Below are positions 27,332 to 35,499 of a stretch of DNA of 64,000 nt, one piece after another. Source of the DNA: Pantoea vagans (GTDB lineage Bacteria; Pseudomonadota; Gammaproteobacteria; Enterobacterales; Enterobacteriaceae); NCBI RefSeq assembly GCF_004792415.1, contig NZ_CP038853.1, positions 2,542,001-2,606,000 of the forward strand, read 5' to 3'. The first letter of the stretch is position 1, and each line of letters begins with the position of its first letter. Below the pieces are notes generated by a model. It was not told the DNA's origin. It did not search any database and worked only from the letters and a program-made list of their open reading frames with translations. The position numbers and the translations under genes are program-made.

Positions 27332-29013
27332 TGTTTCTCCGTTGATTCCTGTAACGCGGCCAGCTGTTGCTGCTCGCGCAGGTTAAATTGCGCCTGACGC
27401 CAGTCAAGATAGCGACGTCGGGTTAAACGCCAGATCACCCACATCAGCGTGACCAGGGCCAGCGCGGCAGTTAACAGGTAGGTGTCGTTATAAGCGAGCA
27501 CGTTGGCCTGCAGCGTGGCAACCGTCTGTAACTGGCTGGTGCTCTGCGCACCGCGCAGAACGTCGTCACCCACGAGCGAATTAAACAACGCATTGTACTG
27601 GCTGAGCCGCTCGGTAACGTTGGGATCGAGCAGTGAGAGCTGATCGCCCAGCAGGCTGGAGTGATATTTTTCCCGCCAGACCTGAAACGTGCCCAGAATC
27701 GCCGAGCCGATCAACCCGCCCAGGTTCTGACTCATGCCAAACAGCACCACAAAGCTCACCAGATTTTTCGGCTGCGTGACCACGCTGCCAATGCCCATCA
27801 GCATGGCGGGTGCCATGAAAAATGCGCTGCTGAAGCCCAGCAGAAACTGGCTGAAATACATATCGGGGCCACGGGTCAGCGGACTGGATTGCGCATCCAT
27901 CAGCGAGGCGATAATCATCACCACCAGCGACGCGACAATCGGCCAGTTAAGATGCGCAGGCTTGATGGTCAGCGCACTGGCAGCGATGCCCACGATAACC
28001 CCGGCCATGATCGCCAGCGCCAGACCGCGCATCTGATCGTTCTGCAGGCCGATTTGCTGCAGAAAGCCAACCGCACCGGTGTTCTGTTCCGCCAGCACAA
28101 TACGGATCATGATCATCACAATGCCCAGCCGCACCATCATGCCGCTGCTGAGCCAGCGGGTATTAATCAGCGGGTTGCGCCGGTTATGTTCAATGACGAT
28201 GGCCGCGACAATCAGCGTCAGGGCAATCGCAGTACAGATACCGAGCCAGGGCGTGGTAAACCACCACTCAATACGGCCCAGTGTCAGTACACCGCACAAC
28301 AGCGCCATGCCGGGCGCCAGCAGGATAAAGGTGACGAAGTCCATCTTCTCAAACGTTTTGATGCGATCGCCCGGAGGCAGTTTCACCAGCAGGACCCCGC
28401 CGAGCGCAATCAGCGCCAGACCGAGTTCAAACAGATAGAGACCACGCCACTCATTGAGCTGCAGTAATTCCGACGAGAATAAGCGGGCCAGCGGGATAGC
28501 CAGCTGCGAGACCGTCAGGCCTATCACCAGCGCTTTCAGCCTGTGTTTCGCAGGCCAGGCCTGTACCTGATAGTAGATACCCAGCGAGCTGAGCGCCGCA
28601 GCCACCATGCCGTGGGCCGTGCGCACAACGATTGCCGAGCTGAGGTCGTTGGCGAACAGATGAAAAAACGCCACCAGCACATAGAGCACCAGAAACGCTT
28701 CGGTAAAGACACGCAGACCAAACTGCTGACGGAACTTCACCAGCAGCAGGTTAATGGAGATATTGCCCATCACGTAGACCGCAGGCAGCCAGGCAATTTC
28801 ATTCGACCAGGCCCCAAAGGTGCCCTGCAGATTAACCAGGTTCGCCGTGACCAGCGCATTACTCAGCGCACCAGTCAGCGAGATCAGTAAGCCGATCAGA
28901 CCAAACGCCAGACGTTTTGGCATCGGATGCAGCGGGGTCGAGGGCGAACCCGGCAGCATCGGTTTTTCATGCGGCAACCACTCGCGTGCAGCGTAGGGAT
29001 TTCGCTTTGCCAC
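27328..29013 (-). CDS. DHA2-family MFS multidrug efflux permease (EmrB-like)
   Basis: A 561-residue drug:H+ antiporter with about 14 TM helices, a long cytoplasmic start and a charged C-terminal tail. Motifs: ALVTANLVNLQGTFG in TM1, WLPAVYVMGN, and a TM5 segment around LLNEWRGLYLFELG. The first in-frame start near the marR stop is GTG at 29013, with GGAAG 9 bases before it; another GTG at 29058 would overlap marR by 43 bp. Substrate unknown; the MarR gene suggests aromatic or phenolic ligands. Confidence 0.88.
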   Translation of the reverse strand: MAKRNPYAAREWLPHEKPMLPGSPSTPLHPMPKRLAFGLIGLLISLTGALSNALVTANLVNLQGTFGAWSNEIAWLPAVYVMGNISINLLLVKFRQQFGLRVFTEAFLVLYVLVAFFHLFANDLSSAIVVRTAHGMVAAALSSLGIYYQVQAWPAKHRLKALVIGLTVSQLAIPLARLFSSELLQLNEWRGLYLFELGLALIALGGVLLVKLPPGDRIKTFEKMDFVTFILLAPGMALLCGVLTLGRIEWWFTTPWLGICTAIALTLIVAAIVIEHNRRNPLINTRWLSSGMMVRLGIVMIMIRIVLAEQNTGAVGFLQQIGLQNDQMRGLALAIMAGVIVGIAASALTIKPAHLNWPIVASLVVMIIASLMDAQSSPLTRGPDMYFSQFLLGFSSAFFMAPAMLMGIGSVVTQPKNLVSFVVLFGMSQNLGGLIGSAILGTFQVWREKYHSSLLGDQLSLLDPNVTERLSQYNALFNSLVGDDVLRGAQSTSQLQTVATLQANVLAYNDTYLLTAALALVTLMWVIWRLTRRRYLDWRQAQFNLREQQQLAALQESTEKQ

Positions 29014-29015
29014 TG

Positions 29016-29447
29016 CTACATACTTCCCATGCGGCTCAGCAGTTGTTGCAGTACACACTCGGTGACGGCCAGATCCTGCGGATCGATATCGGCCAGCATT
29101 TCAGTACGGAGTGCATCAGCTTCGGTTTTCACTTTAGCGAACGCTTCGTTGCCCTTTTCGGTCAGCACCAGGTGACGTTTGCGGCGATCTTCCGGCGGCT
29201 GTACCCGCGTCAGCAGTGACTGTTTGACCAGCCGATCCACCAGCGGCACCATGCTGGCATCTTCCAGTCCCAGCAGTTGCGCCAGTTCGGTCTGAGTCAT
29301 GCGTTGCGGTTCACTGGCAATCAGCCCGATGGCCATCCAGCTGCTCATGCTTAAGCCGCTATCTTTAAGATGACGATCTACCGCCAACCGCCAGGCGTGG
29401 GCGGTCAGATGCAGTAAATGGGTAAAGGTACGGGTATGCTGAGACAA
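29016..29447 (-). CDS. MarR/SlyA-type regulator of the efflux operon
   Basis: A 143-residue winged-helix protein. TQTELAQLLGLEDASMVPLVDRLVKQSLLTR is the recognition HTH and RVQPPEDRRKRHLVLTEKG the wing with the conserved DxRxxR. First gene of the MarR-MFS-HlyD-OMF unit, as emrR is for emrAB; it likely represses its own operon and is released by a small aromatic ligand. The gap to the divergent araC-type gene would hold its operator, with TTAGATGTCTTA near 29475 as a weak candidate half-palindrome. Confidence 0.9.
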   Translation of the reverse strand: MSQHTRTFTHLLHLTAHAWRLAVDRHLKDSGLSMSSWMAIGLIASEPQRMTQTELAQLLGLEDASMVPLVDRLVKQSLLTRVQPPEDRRKRHLVLTEKGNEAFAKVKTEADALRTEMLADIDPQDLAVTECVLQQLLSRMGSM

Positions 29448-29592
29448 ATGTTAGCAGCCTAATAGTAAGACATCTAATTGAGTGGAAGCGTTATTATACG
29501 CAAAGCGAAACACGATTGAAAAGCGTCCGGTCTGTTAAAAATTAGTGGATCACGTCAGAATGTCCAGAGGCCGTAACCGGGAGCCCGATCAC

Positions 29593-30441
29593 ATGAAACA
29601 GGCATCAGCAAACTGGGTCGATCTGCGTCGCGACGCCGTCAGTGGTATCGAGGCCCTGCGCGCCCATTTTACCGGCCACGCCTATGATCCGCACTGGCAC
29701 GACAGTTATCTGATTGGCGTGACCGAGCAAGGTGTACAGCAGTTTCATTCGCGACGCAAACAGCATCAGAGTCGTCCCGGAACGGTCTTTATGCTTGAGC
29801 CGGAGGAGCTGCATGATGGTGATGCCATCAACGACAGCGGTTTTACCTATCGGATGCTCTATCTTTCGCCACAGCAGATTGCCCGCCACCGCGCCCCTGA
29901 GCAGGCTGATGCGCCCTCACCGCATGAGCTGCGGTTTGCTGCCACGCTGCGCGATGACCGCCCGCTGGCGTATGCCGTCTGGCACGCATTTGATGCGCTG
30001 TGGCACAACCATCCCGCCATCATCAAAGAGGCAGCTATGGACAGGATGCTGAGTCAGCTCACCCCGCACCAGCAGTGGTTTCTGCCCGCGCAGCACACAG
30101 ACAGAGATGCCCGGGTGGCGCTGCAGGCGCGTGACTGGCTGATTGCCCATCATGCGGATAACCCCGGTCTGGCGCAGATGGCACAGCATCTTCAGACAGA
30201 TCGCTTCCGGCTGTCGCGCCTGTTTCAGACGCACTGGGGTTTGCCGCCCCACGCATGGCTGGTGCAGTGGCGACTGAGCCAGGCACGACGCCAGCTGGCG
30301 CAGGGCCAGCCTGTCGCCGATGTGGCCGCTGCGCTGGGTTTCGCCGATCAGAGTCATCTGGGCCGCTGGTTTAAGCGCGCCTGCCAGCTCTCCCCCGCCC
30401 GTTATCAGCACGCCTGCACAAATCTTCCAGATCCGGGCTGA
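29593..30441 (+). CDS. AraC-family transcriptional regulator
   Basis: A 282-residue regulator. An N-terminal cupin (HAYDPHWHDSYLIGVTEQGVQQF with several His, then GTVFMLEPEELHDG) precedes two HTH units near residues 185-280 (LAQMAQHLQTDRFRLSRLFQTHWGLPP and VADVAAALGFADQSHLGRWFKR). GGGAG is 9 bases before the ATG at 29593; the frame opens 16 codons earlier without a ribosome site. It probably controls the DUF2000 gene just downstream or the divergent efflux operon. Confidence 0.88.
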   Translation: MKQASANWVDLRRDAVSGIEALRAHFTGHAYDPHWHDSYLIGVTEQGVQQFHSRRKQHQSRPGTVFMLEPEELHDGDAINDSGFTYRMLYLSPQQIARHRAPEQADAPSPHELRFAATLRDDRPLAYAVWHAFDALWHNHPAIIKEAAMDRMLSQLTPHQQWFLPAQHTDRDARVALQARDWLIAHHADNPGLAQMAQHLQTDRFRLSRLFQTHWGLPPHAWLVQWRLSQARRQLAQGQPVADVAAALGFADQSHLGRWFKRACQLSPARYQHACTNLPDPG

Positions 30442-30482
30442 GTCACTTGCCACAATGCGTTTTTTTCGTCAGGAGAAGCGCA

Positions 30483-30890
30483 ATGCAGGACAAACGATGT
30501 GTGATGATACTTAATGCCGCTCTGCCACCAGGCAAAGCGACCAACGCCGCCGCCGTAATCGCCTTAACCCTGGGACAGCGCCATCCGACATTGGTTGGTG
30601 ACGCGCTGGAGGATGCAGAGAAATACCCCTCACCCGGTTTGATTACTACCGGCATTCCGGTGCTGGCTGCCTCCGACCAGGAGCTTGATGTTTTGCGGGA
30701 ACAGTGCGAACAGGCAGAGTACGATCTGGTGCTGTTTCCGGAAGCAGGCCAGAGTACCACCGATTATCAGGCGCTGGGTGACGTACTGCGGCAACAACCC
30801 CGACAGCAGTGGCGTCTGCTGGGGCTGGCTATCGTCGGCGATAAGAAAGCGCTGCGTAAGCTGACGGCAAAACTGGCGCTTTTCAGTTAG
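30483..30890 (+). CDS. DUF2000 family protein
   Basis: A 135-residue cytoplasmic protein of the DUF2000 family (peptidyl-tRNA-hydrolase-like alpha/beta fold). Typical start KRCVMILNAALPPGKATNAAAVIALTLGQ, and the GLAIVGDKKALRKLTAKL end. AGGAGAAG precedes the ATG at 30483. Genes of this family often sit beside AraC regulators, as here (41 bp downstream). Biochemical role unknown. Confidence 0.83.
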   Translation: MQDKRCVMILNAALPPGKATNAAAVIALTLGQRHPTLVGDALEDAEKYPSPGLITTGIPVLAASDQELDVLREQCEQAEYDLVLFPEAGQSTTDYQALGDVLRQQPRQQWRLLGLAIVGDKKALRKLTAKLALFS

Positions 30891-30941
30891 TTTTTCAGCG
30901 GGAAGCAGGCTAAAACTTCCCTTACCCCTCCCTTTCATCAG

Positions 30942-30987
30942 CCGAACCCATCGTTTGTATAGGTTATTTGTACAGATTTGGGTTCGG
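30942..30987. promoter_or_regulatory. 9-bp inverted repeat flanking TTGTA motifs
   Basis: CCGAACCCA (30942-30950) and TGGGTTCGG (30979-30987) form a perfect inverted repeat around 28 bases that hold TTGTATAGG and TTGTACAGATT. The 11-mer TTGTACAGATT occurs again at 31046-31056, where it overlaps a promoter-like pair. Part of a 390-bp gene-free stretch before the ariR-like gene. Confidence 0.35.
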
Positions 30988-31079
30988 ATTAATCCTTATA
31001 AGCTGCTGATAAGTGATTAATAGCACGTTTTGCCAAAGGATCCGATTGTACAGATTGCCCTTCATTGTATAAGTTTACT

Positions 31080-31171
31080 GCCATGAGTTGTCATGCGACT
31101 CTGTAACGAATGATGCACTTGCGTCGCCTCTGAAGGTGTCAGTGGATTTCCACCTTCAGAGGTTATTTTTT
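31080..31171 (+). ncRNA. Candidate small RNA with strong terminator
   Basis: TTGTAC (31046) and TATAAG (31068) with 16-bp spacing form a sigma70-like promoter. About 50 bases further a 12-bp perfect stem, CCTCTGAAGGTG/CACCTTCAGAGG (31127-31162), is followed by TTATTTTTT, a textbook terminator, with no gene between. The transcript would be about 90 nt. No known enterobacterial sRNA comes to mind. Alternative: it is the leader or attenuator of the ariR-like gene 120 bp downstream. Confidence 0.45.
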
Positions 31172-31283
31172 ATCTGCTCAGTTTTTGCAGCTGGCACCAT
31201 CGCATCTGTCCATGTGATGGTTTTTTTGATCGATTTTGTCCTGACATCCGAACCGGAATCGGGCTGTTCTGAAGGGCTTACAC

Positions 31284-31544
31284 ATGCAATATATTCTTCC
31301 CCGGACCAATCAGGAAATTGCTGATTACTTCAATCCTGCCGCCAATAAGCCAGCCAGCGAGATGGAAATGCTGGGTATCCTTGTTGCAGAAATCCTGCAA
31401 TCAGGCATGCCAGTGAATAATAAAGCCATTATCTCAAAGCTTATCCACCGGCTGGAACTGGAAAGCGACAGGGAGATGCTGGACATCTACCGGCAGCTGC
31501 TTGACCTGGTGGTCCATAAAACCCCGGACGATTTTTCACTGTAA
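31284..31544 (+). CDS. YmgB/AriR-family biofilm and acid-resistance regulator
   Basis: An 86-residue helical protein. SEMEMLGILVAEILQSG then VNNKAIISKLIHRLELESD matches the E. coli AriR (YmgB) core nearly residue for residue in the VNNKxII..LIHxLE block. AriR is a small dimer linked to biofilm control and acid survival and is Rcs/BluR-regulated in E. coli. The other members of that cluster (ycgZ, ymgA, ymgC) are not next to it. The ribosome site is weak. Confidence 0.78.
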   Translation: MQYILPRTNQEIADYFNPAANKPASEMEMLGILVAEILQSGMPVNNKAIISKLIHRLELESDREMLDIYRQLLDLVVHKTPDDFSL

Positions 31545-31682
31545 TCGCGACTCCACGGAGGGAGTCACCCGCCTTTTTCTGGCATCTTCGCCAGTCGCCC
31601 GGTACTATCTGCCCCTCACCATTATCCCAATCTTCCCGCCCCTCGCGCGGGAGCAAAACAACTAAAGAGCCTGCAAAACTTT

Positions 31683-33188
31683 ATGATTCAGACCAATGAT
31701 GTTGCCGCAACCGACGTTGTGGCGGGCGATATCAGTGTGGGGCGCGTTCTGCGTTCGCCTGCGCTGCTGACCCGTGAATGCCTGGCCGGTGTGATTACCG
31801 CGCTGGCGCTGATCCCTGAAGTAATCTCTTTTTCCGTTATTGCCGGTGTCGATCCGAAAGTCAGTCTGGTCGCCTCGGTGGTACTCTGCCTGACGCTGTC
31901 GATACTGGGCGGTCGTCCGGCAATGGTCACGGCAGCGGCAGGTTCCGTGGCGCTGGTGATCGGGCCGATGGTCCATCTGCACGGTGTTGAATATATTCTG
32001 CCGGCAGTGGTGATGGGTGGTGTGATTCAGATTCTATTTGGTGTGGCTGGTCTGGCGCGCATGATGCGCTATATCCCCCGCTCGGTCATGCTGGGATTTG
32101 TGAATGCACTTGGCGTGCTGATTTTCTTTGCTCAGGTGCCGCACGTCTGGGGTCAGTCATCCCTGGTGTGGATCTTCTTTGCCGTCACCCTGGCTATCGT
32201 GCTGTTGTTGCCGCGCCTGTTAAAGAGTGTTCCTTCACCTCTGGTCGCCATTGTGGTGGTGACTGCGGTCGCACTGTTAATGGGTTATCGCATGCCGAAC
32301 GTGGGCGATGAAGGGCCAATGAGTCCCGGCCTGCCCGGTTTTAACAGTCTGCTGGTGCCGCTTAACCTGCAGACCCTGCAGATTATCTGGCCCACCGCAC
32401 TCAGCATCGCTTTTGTCGGGCTGATGGAGTCACTGCTTACCGCCAAACTGGTTGATGATCTGACCGATACTCCTTCCAGTAAGCGACGTGAAGCCTGGGG
32501 CCTTGGGGTCGCAAATATTTTTGCCGGTTTTTATGGCGGCATCGCCGGGTGCGCGATGATAGGTCAGACCATCGTCAATGTTGAGCTGGGCCGGGCGCGC
32601 AGCCGTGTCTCCACCCTGGCCGCCGGTCTGGTGCTGCTGTTACTGGTGACCGGACTCAGCCGGATCATGGCGCAAATCCCGATGGTGGTGCTGGCCGGGA
32701 TCATGATGGTGGTGGCGGTGAAAACCGTTAACTGGCATAGCCTGCAGCCCGCTACCCTGAAACGTATGCCGTGGTCAGAAACGCTGATTATGGTGCTGAC
32801 GGTGGCGGTGACGGTCTGGACAGGTAATCTGGCGCTGGGCGTGCTGGCTGGGGTGATCCTCGCGATGCTGCTGTTTGCCCGTCGTATTGCGCACGTTATC
32901 CATGCGGAACGCCAGCTGAGCGACGATGGCAGATCAGTGCGCTATGTGGTGCATGGTCCGCTGTTCTTTGCCAGCAGCAACGATCTGTTTGAGCATTTCG
33001 ATTATGCCCATGATCCGAAAAAGGTGACGATCGATTTAACCCACGCCCAAATCTGGGATGCATCCAGCGTCGCGGCACTGGATGGCATTGAGTATCGCTA
33101 TCAGCGTTATGGTGCAGAGGTGACCATTGAGGGGCTGGATCCACGCAGTACTGATTTCCATCAGCGCCTGACCGGTAATTTCGGCTAA
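31683..33188 (+). CDS. SulP-family anion transporter with STAS domain
   Basis: A 501-residue inner-membrane transporter. About 11-14 TM helices occupy residues 28-405 (ITALALIPEVISFSVIAGVDP is the family TM1 signature; GGIAGCAMIGQTIVN the later conserved loop). A C-terminal STAS domain (about 420-501) contains VTIDLTHAQIWDASSVAALDGI, the conserved phosphate-binding-like loop. Substrate may be sulfate, bicarbonate or a dicarboxylate; the sequence does not say. Weak ribosome site. Confidence 0.88.
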   Translation: MIQTNDVAATDVVAGDISVGRVLRSPALLTRECLAGVITALALIPEVISFSVIAGVDPKVSLVASVVLCLTLSILGGRPAMVTAAAGSVALVIGPMVHLHGVEYILPAVVMGGVIQILFGVAGLARMMRYIPRSVMLGFVNALGVLIFFAQVPHVWGQSSLVWIFFAVTLAIVLLLPRLLKSVPSPLVAIVVVTAVALLMGYRMPNVGDEGPMSPGLPGFNSLLVPLNLQTLQIIWPTALSIAFVGLMESLLTAKLVDDLTDTPSSKRREAWGLGVANIFAGFYGGIAGCAMIGQTIVNVELGRARSRVSTLAAGLVLLLLVTGLSRIMAQIPMVVLAGIMMVVAVKTVNWHSLQPATLKRMPWSETLIMVLTVAVTVWTGNLALGVLAGVILAMLLFARRIAHVIHAERQLSDDGRSVRYVVHGPLFFASSNDLFEHFDYAHDPKKVTIDLTHAQIWDASSVAALDGIEYRYQRYGAEVTIEGLDPRSTDFHQRLTGNFG

Positions 33189-33223
33189 GAGGGTGCGTTC
33201 TGCTGCCTCTCCGGCAGCAGAAT

Positions 33224-33424
33224 TTACTCAGCCTGTTGTCGGCGCGCCCGGTAACGGCCCACCATCGTAATCAGCGCCTGATAGATTAAACCGGCGTAGA
33301 GACTTGTCAGAACCGCCAGACCAGGCTCCTTGCCCTGCTGCTGCCATGACATAAACCACATGAATACGCCCCACAGAACAGAGAACACCAGCCAGCCGCG
33401 GACGAACTTCATCATGCCATTCAT
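33224..33424 (-). CDS. Small two-TM membrane protein, 66 aa
   Basis: A 66-residue protein with two hydrophobic segments (FVRGWLVFSVLWGVFMWFMSW and AVLTSLYAGLIYQALITMVG) and a basic tail RYRARRQQAE. AGGAG lies 6 bases before the ATG at 33424. Function unknown. Convergent with the SulP gene. Confidence 0.7.
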   Translation of the reverse strand: MNGMMKFVRGWLVFSVLWGVFMWFMSWQQQGKEPGLAVLTSLYAGLIYQALITMVGRYRARRQQAE

Positions 33425-33617
33425 AACGACTCCTCTTAAATGAAGAGCTACCTTAGCGTGCTGCTGCCCGCAACGCATTCCCGGCTTGCAGGAGTTGAGA
33501 GGCGTCTCAAATAATCGCCATTAATTTACGCTATGCAGCGGGCGCCCGACGCTGACTGCGCGATTTTTTGGCGATTCTCTATACTTTACGTTCCGCTTAC
33601 CTGATCAGGGAATTACG

Positions 33618-33785
33618 ATGAAACGTACGGCTTATCTGTTATCGACGCTGGCTATTCTTGCTACTCTCACCGCCTGTGCACCGCCGCCGCCGGGCAGAGA
33701 TGCCCCACCACCGCCACCGCCAGGCGGACAGCAGCCGGTTGGCGCACCGGGTGGTGTCGGTCCGGCAGGACAACCGCAGGGATAA
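33618..33785 (+). CDS. Tiny Pro/Gly-rich lipoprotein, 55 aa
   Basis: A 55-residue frame: signal peptide MKRTAYLLSTLAILATLTAC with lipobox L-T-A-C (Cys20), then a low-complexity tail of Pro, Gly and Gln (APPPPGRDAPPPPPPGGQQP and so on). AGGGA 8 bases before the start. A GC hairpin follows the stop. Similar tiny Pro-rich lipoproteins exist across enterobacteria; role unknown. Confidence 0.65.
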   Translation: MKRTAYLLSTLAILATLTACAPPPPGRDAPPPPPPGGQQPVGAPGGVGPAGQPQG

Positions 33786-33793
33786 TGTGTTTC

Positions 33794-33818
33794 AGGCCAG
33801 CCTGTCTCGCAGGCTGGC
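33794..33818. terminator. Hairpin between converging genes
   Basis: GCCAGCCTG-TCTCG-CAGGCTGGC, a perfect 9-bp stem directly after the tiny lipoprotein gene and touching the end of the LacI-type gene. No long T run. Confidence 0.5.
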
Positions 33819-34663
33819 TAGTGCCGAAAGGCGCAGCCGCAGGCTGACATCTCACCCGGAATGACTTTGCCAGAATGAGAGTGACGCTGCTGTAATTGCC
33901 CCTCTTCACCGCTGTTTTCTGCCCGCTGTCCCAGCCAGCGATCTAATGCGCGGCCGATGATTTGTCTGACGTCCGGTGACCAGCTGGTAAGATGCCAGGT
34001 CGGACTGCGGGCTTCCTCAGTGTCACCAAATCCTGCCACCGCCAGATGCGTACCCTGACCAAAATCGCGTACTGCCTGTATCGCACCAAACGCCAGCAGA
34101 TCGTTTTCACAGAAAAGTGCCTGAATGCGCTCAGCGGCACGGGTCTTTTTCAGATACTGCATCATCGCCTGATAAGCGCCGTCACGGTCGTCAGCGGCAG
34201 CAGTGAGTTCTGCATCCAGCGTCATGCCCGCCGCCTGTAATGTGGTGCAGTAGCTCTGCTTCTGCGCCACGTCACCGGGCTGGCTCTGCAAAAAGCCAAA
34301 CCGCTGATGCCCCTGTGCGAGCAGTAACGCTGCTGTCACTTCGCCCGCCCGCAGCGCATCCGCCTGCCATTCAGGTTCTGCGTCAATCTCCAGCACCGCC
34401 AGATTACAGGCACTGATGGCCTTGTTTCCGGGCAACAGCAGCAGACCCCGCAGCGCAAGGGGCGTCGCCTGCTGGATGAGAGCTGTCAGTGCCACGTCAG
34501 TTCCGGCATTCAGCAGCACCGTGATAACCCCGCGCGCATTGAGCTGGCGCGTGACCTCATCCAGTATTTTCTGTTGAGAGGGATTGCGCAGTTGGCTGGC
34601 GACAACGCCGATAATCGGGGGTAAAGCCGGTTCCATTAAGTCAGGAATAGACGGTGTACTCAT
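33818..34663 (-). CDS. LacI-type sensor domain without DNA-binding HTH
   Basis: A 281-residue protein matching the periplasmic-binding-protein-like effector domain of LacI/GalR regulators (PPIIGVVASQLRNPSQQKILDEVTRQLNARG; ALFCENDLLAFGAIQAVRDFG; VAGFGDTEEARSPTWHLTSW). The N-terminal HTH and hinge, about 60 residues in a normal LacI protein, are absent, and no HTH remains in any frame upstream. The start at ATG 34663 has GAGAAG upstream; a TTG at 34693 adds ten residues. It could be a decayed regulator or a cytoplasmic binding protein. Confidence 0.75.
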   Translation of the reverse strand: MSTPSIPDLMEPALPPIIGVVASQLRNPSQQKILDEVTRQLNARGVITVLLNAGTDVALTALIQQATPLALRGLLLLPGNKAISACNLAVLEIDAEPEWQADALRAGEVTAALLLAQGHQRFGFLQSQPGDVAQKQSYCTTLQAAGMTLDAELTAAADDRDGAYQAMMQYLKKTRAAERIQALFCENDLLAFGAIQAVRDFGQGTHLAVAGFGDTEEARSPTWHLTSWSPDVRQIIGRALDRWLGQRAENSGEEGQLQQRHSHSGKVIPGEMSACGCAFRH

Positions 34664-34827
34664 TGGCGTTAACTTCTCTGAGACGGCAAACAATCATCCA
34701 CTTTACGATAAGCCAGGGTGTTTCAACAGGTTACAGAGTTCGATGTGGGCCGCAAAAATGAGTGAAATCAGATGTAACTGAGTTTGCGGTGGCAGAGCAG
34801 CAGGCGTTAAGAAGTGGCGAGAGAAGG

Positions 34828-34900
34828 ACCGGGCAGCAGGAATTGAACCCGCATCGTCAACCCATTAAGAGTTGCAGTAATACCTTTATACCATGCCCGA
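34828..34900 (-). tRNA. tRNA-like sequence, probably degenerate
   Basis: The minus strand folds as a cloverleaf: acceptor TCGGGCA/TGCCCGG, U8, a weak D arm with GG in the loop, anticodon arm CAACT-CTTAATG-GGTTG, T arm GCGGG-TTCAATT-CCTGC. The loop as drawn gives anticodon UAA but with U at 37 and C32-G38; shifting the frame gives CUU (Lys) with a broken stem. There is no CCA and the 73rd base is U. I read it as a decayed phage-type tRNA or a tRNA relic. Confidence 0.45.
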
Positions 34901-35110
34901 AAAGTTTGCCTGGAAAGCACACTGTGTAGACAAGGTTAGTGCTCCTTTCAGAACTGACAAGCGCAAGCGGCGTGTTTATTCAGCAATCGCTGCATAAACC
35001 CATAAACCAGGCGCGGGCACCTGCAGACATTGATTATTCCGCTAACCTTAAATGTCAGGCAGCCTGTCCCGCCCGGGACGTATGGCCAAACTTACACAGA
35101 GGTCAGGACT

Positions 35111-35368
35111 ATGCCTTCAGGACAATTCTACGTGGTTGATCAACCCGAATTGAGCTTTACCGCCAACTATCGTCTGGATAAGGTCAATGATAAACCCTTT
35201 GCCTCGCGGATGGTTCTGGAGATTCAGAAGCAGTCGCAGCCAACAGATGCATTCGATGCTATCAGCATCGGGCATGAAGTAACCTTTGTTTCATCCAGTG
35301 GAGAGGCGCAAAGAATGGTGCTGGTAAGTGATACAGCCGATGAGCTGGTGTTCAGCTCCCGCGGCTGA
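35111..35368 (+). CDS. Hypothetical protein, 85 aa
   Basis: An 85-residue soluble protein starting MPSGQFYVVDQPELSFTANY, mixed alpha/beta, no motif I recognise. AGGTCAGGA precedes the ATG at 35111; the frame is open 27 codons further upstream without a ribosome site. It lies between the tRNA-like sequence and the tRNA-Leu fragment, at the host side of the prophage. Confidence 0.6.
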   Translation: MPSGQFYVVDQPELSFTANYRLDKVNDKPFASRMVLEIQKQSQPTDAFDAISIGHEVTFVSSSGEAQRMVLVSDTADELVFSSRG

Positions 35369-35424
35369 CGGCGGCTGATACCGCCAGTCGGATGTTTCGT
35401 CACCGTCGCGCCAGATAACAGACA

Positions 35425-35449
35425 CAAAAAAACCGCCCTTGGGCGGTTA
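35425..35449 (-). terminator. Terminator of the displaced tRNA-Leu fragment
   Basis: On the minus strand AACCGCCCAAGGGCGGTTTT forms a 9-bp stem with a T run. It lies 50 bases after the CCA end of the tRNA-Leu fragment and is probably the original terminator of that tRNA gene, left in place when the prophage inserted. Confidence 0.85.
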
Positions 35450-35499
35450 CGACATTACTGCATATTACTTTGTTTTATTCTTTTTCTGCGGCAGAAATA

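Noticed and set aside
27661-28467. Plus-strand open frame of 268 codons across the MFS gene
   Set aside because: Antisense shadow, very rich in His and Gln, no ribosome site or motif.
29448-29592. Clear MarR operator
   Set aside because: TTAGATGTCTTA near 29475 is only partly symmetric; kept as a weak hint in the MarR entry, not as a feature.
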